A DNA stretch of 64,000 nucleotides from Nonomuraea spiralis (GCF_014648435.1 NZ_BMRC01000018.1:84592-148591), one strand, 5' to 3'; counted from the stretch's first letter, positions 7,557 through 15,812 are shown. Translations and numbers: made by a program. Notes: a model not told the origin generated them from the sequence alone.

Positions 7557-8203
7557 GCGACCAGATACTCCGGCAGCCGCTTGCCGATCTCGACGAGCAC
7601 TTCGGTGTTGAGCTGGTAGGCCAGCAGAGTCTCGCGGACGATCCGCTTGCGCTGGACGTCGTCCAGGTCGAGGGCGTTGAGCTGGTCCCGGTACTCGACC
7701 TTGAACGCCTTGAGGTCGGGGACGGCCGGGAACCGGTAGAAGCCGACGCCGCCCTCGTCGTCGAACTCATAGGTCCGCTCGGCGACCTTCCTGATCACCT
7801 GGCCGCCGGACAGGTCGCCCAGGTAGCGGGTGTAGTGGTGGGCGATGAAGCCGCCCGGCCAGTCGGCGACCTGGTTGATGCGCGCGACGTAGGTCAACGT
7901 CGGCTTCGACGGCGTGATCTCCTCCCGCCAGGCCGGGCCGTACAGGGTCTCCAGGTCACGTTCGAGTGCGGGGACCCGCTCCAGTTCGGTCCGTACGAAC
8001 GGGCCGGCCACCGGGTCGTCGGCCAGCGCCCGACCGGCCGCTTCCAGTGCGACGTAGGCGAAATAGTGCTGGGCGACCATCTCGGCGTAGCCGGCTCGGG
8101 AGACCTTGCCGCTCATCAACGCCTCCAGGTAGGCGGTGTGCTCGGCGGCCTCATGATCACCCCAGGTCGCCTGCCTGAGCTCATCGGCGAACGTCTCGGT
8201 CAT
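7553..8203 (-). CDS. heme oxygenase (biliverdin-producing type)
   Basis: 216 residues from ATG 8203, chosen because GGGAGG lies 6 bp upstream; an in-frame start at 8227 has no such site. Proximal-helix motif TWGDHEAAE places the heme ligand at His17 (HmuO has His20), and the distal helix has the full RYLGDLSGGQ (about 126-135), including the catalytic Asp. Length matches bacterial HmuO/HO-1. It should open heme to biliverdin, CO and Fe2+ in the cytoplasm. First gene of a three-gene operon with the NuoF-like reductase and the ferredoxin, and preceded by a perfect copy of the TetR palindrome at 8242. Confidence 0.93.
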   Translation of the reverse strand: MTETFADELRQATWGDHEAAEHTAYLEALMSGKVSRAGYAEMVAQHYFAYVALEAAGRALADDPVAGPFVRTELERVPALERDLETLYGPAWREEITPSKPTLTYVARINQVADWPGGFIAHHYTRYLGDLSGGQVIRKVAERTYEFDDEGGVGFYRFPAVPDLKAFKVEYRDQLNALDLDDVQRKRIVRETLLAYQLNTEVLVEIGKRLPEYLVA

Positions 8204-8241
8204 CTGTGGCCTCCCGGGGCATTGCATTGGAATGTGGTTTC

Positions 8242-8256
8242 ACGACAGAGTGTCGT
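8242..8256. promoter_or_regulatory. TetR operator 2
   Basis: ACGACA-GAG-TGTCGT, identical in both arms to the site at 5438. On the minus strand it overlaps a TTGACG -35 element for the heme oxygenase operon (a weak CACATT lies 17 bp on). Confidence 0.75.
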
Positions 8257-8285
8257 CAAGTGGGCCCCAGGGCGTCAATGGGTTA

Positions 8286-8300
8286 GCGACACATTGTCAT
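8286..8300. promoter_or_regulatory. TetR operator 3 (diverged)
   Basis: GCGACA-CAT-TGTCAT differs from the perfect operator at one base in each arm. It lies 16 bp before the start of the DUF1838 gene and next to its ribosome site AAGGAGG, so binding would block the rightward transcript. Confidence 0.6.
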
Positions 8301-8316
8301 AAAAAGGAGGGCAACG

Positions 8317-9081
8317 ATGGACCTGGTCCGTGTCCGAGCCGACCTGAGCGGAGCGGAGGTCGTGGTCTCGTGGTCAGGCGACGTCTACGCCTGGCTCCCC
8401 GGGGACGGCCCTCACCACCTCTTCGGATTCGAAGGGGTCAACGTCTCACGAGCGGTGGCGGCCGAGGCCGGGTACCGGCTCCTGAGCCGCGAGGCGGCCT
8501 TCTACCTCGATCCGGCCACGCGCGAGATCCTGGACACCTGGGACAACCGCTACACCGGCGACAAGGTGGACGTCGCGCACGTCTGGAACGACCCGGTGAA
8601 CCAGTTCTGGCCGCACGGCCTCGAACCGTCCACCACCCGGATCGGGGCCGACGTCGTGATCAACGCGGACGTCCTGCTCGCCTATCCGTCACCGCTGCCG
8701 GTCGCCGAATATCCGGAGAACTCCGGCGACGACGTCTACCGCGCCATGGAACTCTTCCAGTTCTTCGCCCGCGCCGCCGACGTGGACGACTCCTCCGTCG
8801 ACAACGTCGGATGCACGCTGTCGTGGACGCGGGTCGCCCCCTGGCTGCCGTGGATGCGGATGGCGCGGCGACCGGGCGCGCTGGTCTACCACTGCCGGGG
8901 CGCCAAACTCCCGGGCTGGGAGGCGGTTCCCGAGCGGATCAGGAAGTTCGTCGCCGACCACGGTCCGCGGTTCGCGCACGCCCCGGAGACCTGGTCAGCG
9001 CCCAACGAGACGAGCTGGACCTCCTTCCGGAAGCGCGCAATACATCCTTCGGACGATGCGCAGCGGCCTCAGGAGACCTAG
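8317..9081 (+). CDS. DUF1838 family protein
   Basis: 254 residues. The sequence matches my memory of DUF1838: a hydrophobic beta-rich start, the stretch YLDPATREILDTWDN and then HVWNDPVN, with many Trp and Tyr. The function of the family is not known. No signal peptide or membrane segment, so it should be cytoplasmic. It is divergent from the canonical heme oxygenase operon and shares its operator region; the ABC importer starts 59 bp downstream, probably on the same transcript. A role in handling heme or a tetrapyrrole is suggested only by this context. AAGGAGG lies before the ATG. Confidence 0.8.
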   Translation: MDLVRVRADLSGAEVVVSWSGDVYAWLPGDGPHHLFGFEGVNVSRAVAAEAGYRLLSREAAFYLDPATREILDTWDNRYTGDKVDVAHVWNDPVNQFWPHGLEPSTTRIGADVVINADVLLAYPSPLPVAEYPENSGDDVYRAMELFQFFARAADVDDSSVDNVGCTLSWTRVAPWLPWMRMARRPGALVYHCRGAKLPGWEAVPERIRKFVADHGPRFAHAPETWSAPNETSWTSFRKRAIHPSDDAQRPQET

Positions 9082-9140
9082 TCTTTCCACCCATCCAAAC
9101 GCCATTCCGGATATAGGAACACAGCGAGGAGTGGTCCGAC

Positions 9141-10097
9141 TTGGCCTCCTACCTCCTCCGGCGCCTGATCGCCCTGCTGACCACGGTCTTCGTGGTGGTC
9201 TCGCTGGTCTTCGTCCTGCTGAGGCTGTCCCCCGGCAGCCCGCTCTACACTCTGCTCGGCTACAGCTACAGCGAGGAAGGAAGAGCCGCCGTCGCGGCAC
9301 GGCTCGGCCTGGACGCCTCGATCCCGGAGCAGTACATCCGGTATGTCGGCCGGCTGTTCACCGGCGACCTGGGCAGCTCGCTCTTCTCCGGTCAGCCGGT
9401 GGTCTCCCTCGTCATGGAACGACTGCCCGTCTCCCTTGAGCTGGGACTGGTGGCCGCGGGCGCGTGGATGCTTCTGGGCGTCCTGGCAGGCGCCGCCGCC
9501 GCGCTCCGCCGCGGCTCGATCATCGACGGGTTCGTCCGCGTGGTCAGCGTGGTCGCGCTGTCCGTGCCCAGCTTCTGGCTCGGCCTGGTCTGCGTCCTGG
9601 TCTTCGGGGTCTACGTCGTGGGGGTCTTCCCCGCCGACGGCTACGTCCCGCCAGGGGACGGGCTGGGCGCGCATCTCAGCAGCCTGGCCCTGCCCGCGTT
9701 CGTCCTCGGCCTGCCCGCGTTCGCCGTGGTCGCGCGGACGCTTCGAGCCTCGTTGCTGGAGGTGCTGGAGCGCGACTACGTGGCGTTCGCCTGGGCCATC
9801 GGGCTGCCCCGTGGCGCACTCGTCCGCAGGGTCGCCCTGCGCAACGCGGCCGTACCGGTCGTCACGGTGATGGGGCTCATGCTCGGCATGCTGGTCAGCG
9901 GGGCGATCCTGGTGGAGAACGTGTTCGGCGTCCCGGGCATCGGCCAGCTCATGGTCGACTCCTTCCGCCGCCAGGACTACCCCGTCGCCGTCGGGTGCTG
10001 CCTGGCTGTGGCGCTGCTGTACCTCGTGACCAACCTGCTCGTGGACCTGGCCCAGCTGGCCATCGACCCCCGGGTGCGCGAGGGGCTGCTGCGATGA
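9141..10097 (+). CDS. Dpp/Opp-type ABC transporter permease 1
   Basis: 318 residues, six predicted membrane segments, typical of the DppB/NikB permease subunit: N-terminal membrane helix, a periplasmic domain, then the five-helix core with the cytoplasmic coupling loop near ALPRG-type residues (GLPRGALVRRVALRNA). The TTG start at 9141 is supported by CGAGGAG 10 bp upstream. It overlaps the next permease as ATGA. First of five genes making a complete importer. In E. coli the Dpp permease also imports heme, and the neighbourhood here is heme-related, so heme or a heme-derived tetrapyrrole is a plausible cargo; peptides or nickel remain possible. Confidence 0.9.
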   Translation: MASYLLRRLIALLTTVFVVVSLVFVLLRLSPGSPLYTLLGYSYSEEGRAAVAARLGLDASIPEQYIRYVGRLFTGDLGSSLFSGQPVVSLVMERLPVSLELGLVAAGAWMLLGVLAGAAAALRRGSIIDGFVRVVSVVALSVPSFWLGLVCVLVFGVYVVGVFPADGYVPPGDGLGAHLSSLALPAFVLGLPAFAVVARTLRASLLEVLERDYVAFAWAIGLPRGALVRRVALRNAAVPVVTVMGLMLGMLVSGAILVENVFGVPGIGQLMVDSFRRQDYPVAVGCCLAVALLYLVTNLLVDLAQLAIDPRVREGLLR

Positions 10098-10936
10098 GAC
10101 TGACCTGGTTCGGCGCCGGCTGCGCGGCGCTGTTCTGCCTGCTCGCCGTCCTCGGTCCGCTGGTGACCGGCGATCCCGACGCCGGCGGACCTGACGTCCT
10201 GGCCGGCCCGAGCATGACCCACCCGTTCGGCACCGACCAACTCGGCCGGGATCTGCTCGCCCGCACCGCGTCGGGCACGCGGGTCTCGCTCCTGGTCAGC
10301 CTGGCCGCGGTCGCCCTGGGACTGCTCATGGCCCTGCCCTTGGGCATCCTGGCCGGCTACCTGCGCGGCACGCTGGTCGACGACCTGGTCATGCGCGGCC
10401 TGGAGATCATTCAGGCGCTTCCCATGTTCGTGCTGGCCATGTTCGTCATCGGCCTGAGCGGGACAGCCACCATCCACCTCGGGCCGGTTCCCATCACCAT
10501 GACGGCCAAGGTCGTCCTGCTGCTGGGCGTCGCCTTCGTCCCCTACTTCGCCCGTGTCGCCCGGGCGTCCACCCTCGTCGAGATGGGCCAGGACTACGTG
10601 CCTTCGCTTCAGGTGATCGGCGTCCGCCGTACCCGCGTCATCCTCGGCGAACTGCTCCCCAACATCGCCCCCGCCATGGCCGTCCAGGCCTTCCTGGCCA
10701 TGGCGCTGGCCGTCTTCGCCGAAGGCGGGCTCGGCTTCCTGGGGCTCGGCATCCAGCTCCCCCAGGCCACCCTGGGCAACCTGACCGGCGGCGGCACCGG
10801 TTACCTGCCGGCGGGCATCTGGTGGTACTCCGTCCTGCCCGGCGCCGTCATGCTCGCCGGGATCCTCGGGTTCAACCTGGTCGGCGACACCCTCTCCGAC
10901 CGGCTTGGCGGACATGCGCTGAAGGAGATTCGATGA
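10094..10936 (+). CDS. Dpp/Opp-type ABC transporter permease 2
   Basis: 280 residues from ATG 10094, which overlaps the stop of the first permease gene. DppC/NikC type: one N-terminal helix, the conserved HPFGTDQLGRDLLAR stretch at the start of the core, and a coupling loop around GVRRTRVILGELLPN. It pairs with the first permease in the membrane. The stop overlaps the start of the substrate-binding protein gene, so synthesis of the subunits is tightly coupled. Confidence 0.92.
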   Translation: MRLTWFGAGCAALFCLLAVLGPLVTGDPDAGGPDVLAGPSMTHPFGTDQLGRDLLARTASGTRVSLLVSLAAVALGLLMALPLGILAGYLRGTLVDDLVMRGLEIIQALPMFVLAMFVIGLSGTATIHLGPVPITMTAKVVLLLGVAFVPYFARVARASTLVEMGQDYVPSLQVIGVRRTRVILGELLPNIAPAMAVQAFLAMALAVFAEGGLGFLGLGIQLPQATLGNLTGGGTGYLPAGIWWYSVLPGAVMLAGILGFNLVGDTLSDRLGGHALKEIR

Positions 10937-12462
10937 CCCCTGCCTTCTGGTCCAGACGGCGGCTGCTCGGCACCCTGGGCGCGATCCCGCTGGCCGCCGC
11001 CTGCTCCCCGCGGACCTCCCGTACGGCAAGCGGCACCCTGCGCATCGGCATCCCGGCAGGCCCGAGCAACCTCAACCCGCTCGACTCCGGAAGCGAGGTG
11101 ACCCGCTGGATCGCCGAACCGGTGATGGAGACCCTCTACGACTACGACGCGGACCTGCGCCCGGTCCCCCTCCTCGCCGCCAAGGCCCCCGCCGTCTCAC
11201 CGGACGGCCTGACCTGGACGATCTCGCTGAAGCCCGGAGTGACGTTTCACAACGGCGACCCGTTCACCGCCGAGCACGTCACCGCCTCCCTCGACCACGT
11301 CGCCGCCTTCGCCAGCGGAAGCGAATGGGTCGTCTACTTCCTCGGCTACTACGCCGGCGCGCACGCGGTCGACGCGCACACCGTGGAGATCAAGCTCAAC
11401 CGTCCCTACGGACTGCTGCGTTCACACCTGACCAACCTGCCGATCACGCACAAGGCCTACGCCGAGCGCAAGGACGGGATGATGGGCACCGGACCCTACC
11501 GGCTGGACAAGGTGACCTCCGGTCTCGGCTACGCGATGAGCGCCCACCCCCGCTACCACGGCCCCGAGCCCGCCTACAGAGGGCTGGAGTTCCAGATCAT
11601 CCCTGACGGTTCCACCCGTGCGGTCAACCTCCGCGCGGGCAGCGTCGACCTGGCGACCGAGCTCCCCGTCGCCGCCCTGCCCCTGCTCGCCGGCCTGCCT
11701 CAGGTCACCGTCCATCGAGTGGACGCACCCATTGACCTGCTCACCTATGTCAAGGTCGGCGATCCCCCCTTCGACGATGACGACTTCCGGCTCGCCGTCG
11801 CGCACGCCATGGACCGGCAGGCCGTCAACGACAAGGTCTATGGCGGAGCCGCCACCCTCGGCCAGGGCCCCATAGGACCGGCCGAACGCGGTTACGACCC
11901 CGGTCTCACGGTCTTCCCCGCCACACCGGACCTGGCCAGGGTCCGCGACCTGTTGAAGGGCGTGCGCGACCCCTCGTTCACCCTCACCATCAGCGCCGGT
12001 CAGACGATGGAGGACATCGCACAGGTGCTCATGCAGGGCTGGCAGCGCGCGGGCATCACCGTGAAGCTGGAGGTCCTTCAAGGCGGTCCGTGGGCGCAAC
12101 GCTGGATCTCCGGCAAGTACCAAATGATCATGAATCGCTTCTCCAGCGGATTCACCAGCGGCGACGCCAACTACCTCACCCTCTCCCCGGCCCTGTCCAC
12201 CAGCGTCCTGGCCTGCGGCTACCGCGACAAGGACGTGGACACCGCCATCGAACGCATCTGGGCCACCGATGACCAGGCCGAACGCGACCGGCTCCTCACC
12301 CGGGTCAACGCCCGGATCACCGAGGACGCCGTGATGTTCCCCCCGGTCTATCCCCAGATGATCGTCGGCCGGCGCGACGACGTGAGCCCGCTGGATCCGG
12401 CCAGGCTGCGGATCAACCGCCTCGGCACCACTCGCCTGCGGCCACGCGGGAGCACCGGATGA
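10933..12462 (+). CDS. ABC transporter substrate-binding lipoprotein (SBP family 5)
   Basis: 509 residues from ATG 10933 with GAAGGAG upstream. The N terminus has twin arginines (SRRRLLG) and a lipobox (LAAAC), so it is a lipoprotein possibly exported by the Tat path. The mature part is a typical family 5 binding protein: LNPLDSG near the start, FHNGDPFTAEHV and MGTGPYRL. It captures the cargo outside the cell and hands it to the permeases encoded just before. This family binds peptides, nickel chelates and, for E. coli DppA/MppA, heme. No classical heme-binding motif can be called by eye. Confidence 0.92.
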   Translation: MTPAFWSRRRLLGTLGAIPLAAACSPRTSRTASGTLRIGIPAGPSNLNPLDSGSEVTRWIAEPVMETLYDYDADLRPVPLLAAKAPAVSPDGLTWTISLKPGVTFHNGDPFTAEHVTASLDHVAAFASGSEWVVYFLGYYAGAHAVDAHTVEIKLNRPYGLLRSHLTNLPITHKAYAERKDGMMGTGPYRLDKVTSGLGYAMSAHPRYHGPEPAYRGLEFQIIPDGSTRAVNLRAGSVDLATELPVAALPLLAGLPQVTVHRVDAPIDLLTYVKVGDPPFDDDDFRLAVAHAMDRQAVNDKVYGGAATLGQGPIGPAERGYDPGLTVFPATPDLARVRDLLKGVRDPSFTLTISAGQTMEDIAQVLMQGWQRAGITVKLEVLQGGPWAQRWISGKYQMIMNRFSSGFTSGDANYLTLSPALSTSVLACGYRDKDVDTAIERIWATDDQAERDRLLTRVNARITEDAVMFPPVYPQMIVGRRDDVSPLDPARLRINRLGTTRLRPRGSTG

Positions 12463-13364
12463 CCGAGCTGCTCGCCGTCAGTGGCCTGCATGTGGACTAT
12501 CCGGGCGTGCGGGCGGTCCATGACGTCTCCTTCACGCTGCGACAGGGTGAGGTCTTCGGCCTGGTGGGCGAATCGGGCAGCGGCAAGAGCAGCGTGTGCG
12601 CGGCGCTCACGCGCGTGCTGCCGCCCGGTGCCAGGATGACGGCCGAGGCCGTCCGGCTCGACGGCCAGGCGCTGTCCGACCTCACCGACGAGCAGATGCG
12701 CCGGCTGCGCGCCACCCGCATCGGAGTCATCCCGCAACGACCCATGACCTCGCTCAGCCCGGTCACCCCGGTCCTGCGGCAACTGCGATGGCACGCCGGA
12801 GACGCCGATCTCCCCGCGTTGCTCGGTCAGGTCGGGCTGCGCGCCGTCCTCGACCGCCCTCGCGACGCCCCCCACCGATTCTCCGGCGGCCAGTTGCAGC
12901 GGCTGCTCATCCTGCTCGCCGCACTCGCCAGGCAGCCCGACCTGCTCATCGCCGACGAACCGACCACGACGCTGGACCCCACGGTGCAGGCGCAGGTGCT
13001 CCGCCTGCTGCTCGACCTGCGCGACCGGCTCCGGCTCGCCATCCTCTACGTCACCCACGACCTGGCCGTGGTGGCACAGGTCTGCGACCGGGTCGGCGTG
13101 ATGTACGGCGGGCGCCTGGTGGAGACGGGGACGACCGAACAGATCTTCACCTCTCCGCGCCACCCCTACACCCGCGCTCTGCTCTCGGCGCTTCCGGGCC
13201 GGACCGGCGCCGGATCGCGCCTGGGCGCTCTCGCCCCCGGCCCCGTCGCGCGCCACGGCTGCCCGTTCGCACCGCGCTGCCCGGTCGTCATGGACGTATG
13301 CGCCGCGCAGGACCCGCAGCCCGTTCTCGACGTTCGCTGCCACCACACGAAAGGCACGCCATGA
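12459..13364 (+). CDS. ABC transporter ATP-binding protein, OppD/DppD type
   Basis: 301 residues. Walker A GESGSGKSS, Q loop in PQRPMTSL, signature FSGGQLQR, Walker B LLIADEPT and the switch His in YVTHD are all intact. The C-terminal extension has the Cys-containing segment GCPFAPRCPVVMDVC typical of the oligopeptide group (in DppD it can hold an iron-sulfur cluster). The start overlaps the binding-protein stop and the stop overlaps the second ATPase gene, both as ATGA. Confidence 0.93.
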   Translation: MTELLAVSGLHVDYPGVRAVHDVSFTLRQGEVFGLVGESGSGKSSVCAALTRVLPPGARMTAEAVRLDGQALSDLTDEQMRRLRATRIGVIPQRPMTSLSPVTPVLRQLRWHAGDADLPALLGQVGLRAVLDRPRDAPHRFSGGQLQRLLILLAALARQPDLLIADEPTTTLDPTVQAQVLRLLLDLRDRLRLAILYVTHDLAVVAQVCDRVGVMYGGRLVETGTTEQIFTSPRHPYTRALLSALPGRTGAGSRLGALAPGPVARHGCPFAPRCPVVMDVCAAQDPQPVLDVRCHHTKGTP

Positions 13365-14329
13365 CAGCGCTCGTCGAGTTCGACCAGGTCACCCACCACT
13401 ATCCACTCGCCCGGCGGCAGGTCGTCCATGCGGTGGAAGGCGTCTCGCTCAGCCTGCGGCCCGGTCAGACCCTGGCGGTGGTGGGCGAGTCCGGGTGCGG
13501 CAAGTCGACCCTCGCGCGGCTCGCCGTCGGCCTGGTCACGCCGACGGCCGGGCAGGTACGGCTGGCGGGCGAACCCGTCAGCCGGCCGCTGAGCCGTGAG
13601 GCACGCCGGGCTGTGCAGTTCGTCTCCCAGAATCCCTGGTCGGCGCTGAATCCCCGCAAGACGATCGGCCACTCGGTCGGCCTGCCCCTCCTCGTGCACG
13701 GCCTCTGCGCGACCAAGGGCGAGCGGGCCCGCCGGGTGGCCGAGCTCCTGGAGCAGGTCGGCCTGCCCGCGGACCACGCGCGCCGCCGCCCCGGAGGCGT
13801 CAGCGGCGGCGAGCTCCAGCGCGTCACCGTGGCACGCGCGCTCGCCGCCCGGCCTCGCGCCATCGTGCTGGACGAGCCGACGGCCAGCCTCGATGCCGGT
13901 GTCAAGGCCACCGTTGTCAACCTGCTGCTGGACCTGCGCCGATCTCTGGGGCTGGGTTATCTGCTCATCACCCACGAACTGGACATCGCACGTCACCTCG
14001 CCACCCACGTCGCCGTGATGTACCTGGGCAGGATCGTCGAGCACGGCCCCGCGGCGGAGATCTTCGACTCCCCTCGGCACCCCTACACCCGCACCTTGCT
14101 GGCGGCGGTTCCCGTCCCCGACCCCACCCGTCGGCAGCTGATCGCCGTGCCCGGCGAGGTCCCCTCCGCCGTACATCCTCCGCCCGGCTGCGCCTTCCAT
14201 CCGCGCTGCCCCCACGTGGCCGATGCCTGCCGGGACGAGGTGCCGCTCCTGATGGAGGTGCCCGATCGCGCGGGCAGGCGGAGCGCCTGCCTGCGGGATC
14301 GGGAGATCGCCCGTGCGGCGAGCGAGTGA
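13361..14329 (+). CDS. ABC transporter ATP-binding protein, OppF/DppF type
   Basis: 322 residues from ATG 13361. Walker A GESGCGKST, Q loop in SQNPWSALNP, signature VSGGELQR, Walker B IVLDEPTAS and switch LITHE are present, as is the C-terminal GCAFHPRCPHVADAC segment. Forms the ATPase heterodimer with the preceding gene product. Last gene of the importer operon; a hairpin terminator follows at once. Confidence 0.93.
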   Translation: MTALVEFDQVTHHYPLARRQVVHAVEGVSLSLRPGQTLAVVGESGCGKSTLARLAVGLVTPTAGQVRLAGEPVSRPLSREARRAVQFVSQNPWSALNPRKTIGHSVGLPLLVHGLCATKGERARRVAELLEQVGLPADHARRRPGGVSGGELQRVTVARALAARPRAIVLDEPTASLDAGVKATVVNLLLDLRRSLGLGYLLITHELDIARHLATHVAVMYLGRIVEHGPAAEIFDSPRHPYTRTLLAAVPVPDPTRRQLIAVPGEVPSAVHPPPGCAFHPRCPHVADACRDEVPLLMEVPDRAGRRSACLRDREIARAASE

Positions 14330-14332
14330 GGG

Positions 14333-14353
14333 CGGGCCGGTCCTCCCGGCCCG
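14333..14353. terminator. terminator between importer operon and neocarzinostatin-like gene
   Basis: CGGGCCGG and CCGGCCCG pair with a five-base loop in the 40-bp gap between convergent genes. Confidence 0.6.
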
Positions 14354-14369
14354 TCCTCACGACAGGCGA

Positions 14370-14960
14370 TCAGGCCGTACGACGGCGCCGCACCACGACG
14401 ACGACCCCCGCGACCACCAGTACCGCCGCGATCCCGATACCGGCCATCAGCATGGTGTTCGAGCCGCTGTCGTCAGCCGCCGGTGCCGCCGCCGGCGAGG
14501 CGGCCGGTTCCTGGGCGGCCGGGGTGCCCGGCGCGCTGGAGGGCGCGCCCTGGGCGGTCGCGAACGTGATGGGCAGTTGGGCGTAGTTCCGGGTGTCGCG
14601 TGGGTTGGCGGGGTCGTTGGTCATCAGCGCGCACGTGGTGTTCGTGCAGTCGGTCGCGCCGAACGTCGCGGCCGGTTTGATCTTCGCCTCCAGCTTGCCG
14701 CCGGTGTCGGTCGCCACCTTGGTGAAGTTCCCGGTGTCGCAGGCCTTGCCGGGAGGCTGCTTGGTGTCGCAGATCGCGAGGAACAGTGCGGTCTTGGGCG
14801 TGAACCCGGTCCCCGTCACGGTGATCTCGGATCCGGGCGACAGGTCGGTGCTCTGGCTTGCGGTCAGTTCCGGTCCGGCCGCCGTCGCGGCGGCCGGACC
14901 GGCCGCCGCGACGAGGGCGCACGTGAGAGCGACGGTGAGTGTGAGGAGCTTGCGGGGCAT
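14370..14960 (-). CDS. membrane-anchored neocarzinostatin-like protein
   Basis: 196 residues from ATG 14960, with AAGGAGG 8 bp upstream; the frame is open further 5' but without signal character. A signal peptide (about 1-28) is followed by one domain that resembles the neocarzinostatin/macromomycin fold: opening strands ELTASQSTDLSPGSEITVTGTGF, two Cys pairs (CDTKQPPGKAC, and CTNTTC) like the disulfides of that family. Then come an Ala/Pro-rich linker, one membrane helix (about 168-190) and a tail of four Arg. Family members bind flat chromophores. Here it stays on the outer cell face, next to a heme importer and sharing an operator with the iron transporter, so it may present heme; that role is inference. 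Confidence 0.78.
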   Translation of the reverse strand: MPRKLLTLTVALTCALVAAAGPAAATAAGPELTASQSTDLSPGSEITVTGTGFTPKTALFLAICDTKQPPGKACDTGNFTKVATDTGGKLEAKIKPAATFGATDCTNTTCALMTNDPANPRDTRNYAQLPITFATAQGAPSSAPGTPAAQEPAASPAAAPAADDSGSNTMLMAGIGIAAVLVVAGVVVVVRRRRTA

Positions 14961-15006
14961 TCGACGGCCTCCTTGAGCTAGCTGTCTGGTCCAACCCCCG
15001 AGGCGC

Positions 15007-15035
15007 TTGCGGAACACTGTTTCACGACATAGTGT
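15007..15035 (+). promoter_or_regulatory. promoter of the iron transporter operon
   Basis: TTGCGG (15007-15012) and TAGTGT (15030-15035) with a 17-bp spacer read towards the VIT-type transporter at 15076. The -10 lies inside the TetR operator. Confidence 0.5.
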
Positions 15036-15038
15036 CAC
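15024..15038. promoter_or_regulatory. TetR operator 4
   Basis: ACGACA-TAG-TGTCAC. The left arm is identical to sites 1 and 2; the right arm differs at two bases. The flanks TTTC on the left also match the site at 8242. It separates the neocarzinostatin-like gene from the iron transporter operon. Confidence 0.68.
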
Positions 15039-15075
15039 AAAACAAGATGTGGCCATCCCCAGCACAAGGACACAT

Positions 15076-15798
15076 ATGAGCGCGGACGTCATGTCCTCCC
15101 CCGCAGCGGAAAAGCATCAGCACCATCGCGACGTGACCGGCGGCTGGCTCCGCCCCGCGGTCTTCGGCGCGATGGACGGCCTGGTCTCCAACTTCGCCCT
15201 CATCAGCGGCATCGTGGGCGGTGGCGCCTCCGGCACGGTCGTGGTCGTCACCGGACTGGCCGGCCTGGCCGCCGGCGCGTGCTCCATGGCCGCCGGCGAA
15301 TACACCTCCGTCGCCTCTCAGACGGAGCTCATGCAGGCCGAGATCGCAGTGGAGAAGGTCGAGCTGGCCCGGAACCCCGAGGGTGAACGCGCCGAGCTCA
15401 CCGCCCTCTACCGGGCCCGCGGCCTGGACGTCGAGACCGCCGAGAAGGTCGCGGCACAGATCAGCGCCCAGCCGGAACTGGCCTGGCGGGTCCACGTACG
15501 CGAAGAGCTCGGCGTCGACCCCGACGACCTGCCCTCCCCCTACGTAGCGGCCCTGTCCTCGTTCACCGCCTTCGCCGTGGGCGCGATCATCCCGGTGCTG
15601 CCGTTCGTCTTCGGCGCCTCCGGCCTGCTCCTGGCCGCCATCGTCAGCATCCTCGGGCTGCTGGTGGCCGGCGGCATCGTCGCCCGGCTCACCGCACGAC
15701 CGTGGTGGGCCGGCGCCCTGCGTCAACTGATACTCGGCAGCTTCGCCGCGGCGGCAACCTTCGGAATCGGAAGCCTGGTAGGAGCCGGGCTCTCCTGA
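15076..15798 (+). CDS. VIT1/CCC1-type iron/manganese transporter
   Basis: 240 residues from ATG 15076, preceded by AAGGA. The first helix has the family hallmark GAMDGLVSNFALISG, the second the AGACSMAAGEYTSVASQ stretch, and a hydrophilic metal-binding loop of about 90 residues rich in Glu lies between helices two and three; five membrane segments in total. Family members move Fe2+ or Mn2+ out of the cytosol, in eukaryotes into vacuoles. Here it would dispose of iron freed by the heme oxygenases. First gene of a four-gene operon (DUF3598-like, ligase, cupin follow). Confidence 0.9.
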   Translation: MSADVMSSPAAEKHQHHRDVTGGWLRPAVFGAMDGLVSNFALISGIVGGGASGTVVVVTGLAGLAAGACSMAAGEYTSVASQTELMQAEIAVEKVELARNPEGERAELTALYRARGLDVETAEKVAAQISAQPELAWRVHVREELGVDPDDLPSPYVAALSSFTAFAVGAIIPVLPFVFGASGLLLAAIVSILGLLVAGGIVARLTARPWWAGALRQLILGSFAAAATFGIGSLVGAGLS

Positions 15799-15812
15799 GA
15801 GGAACGACCAGC

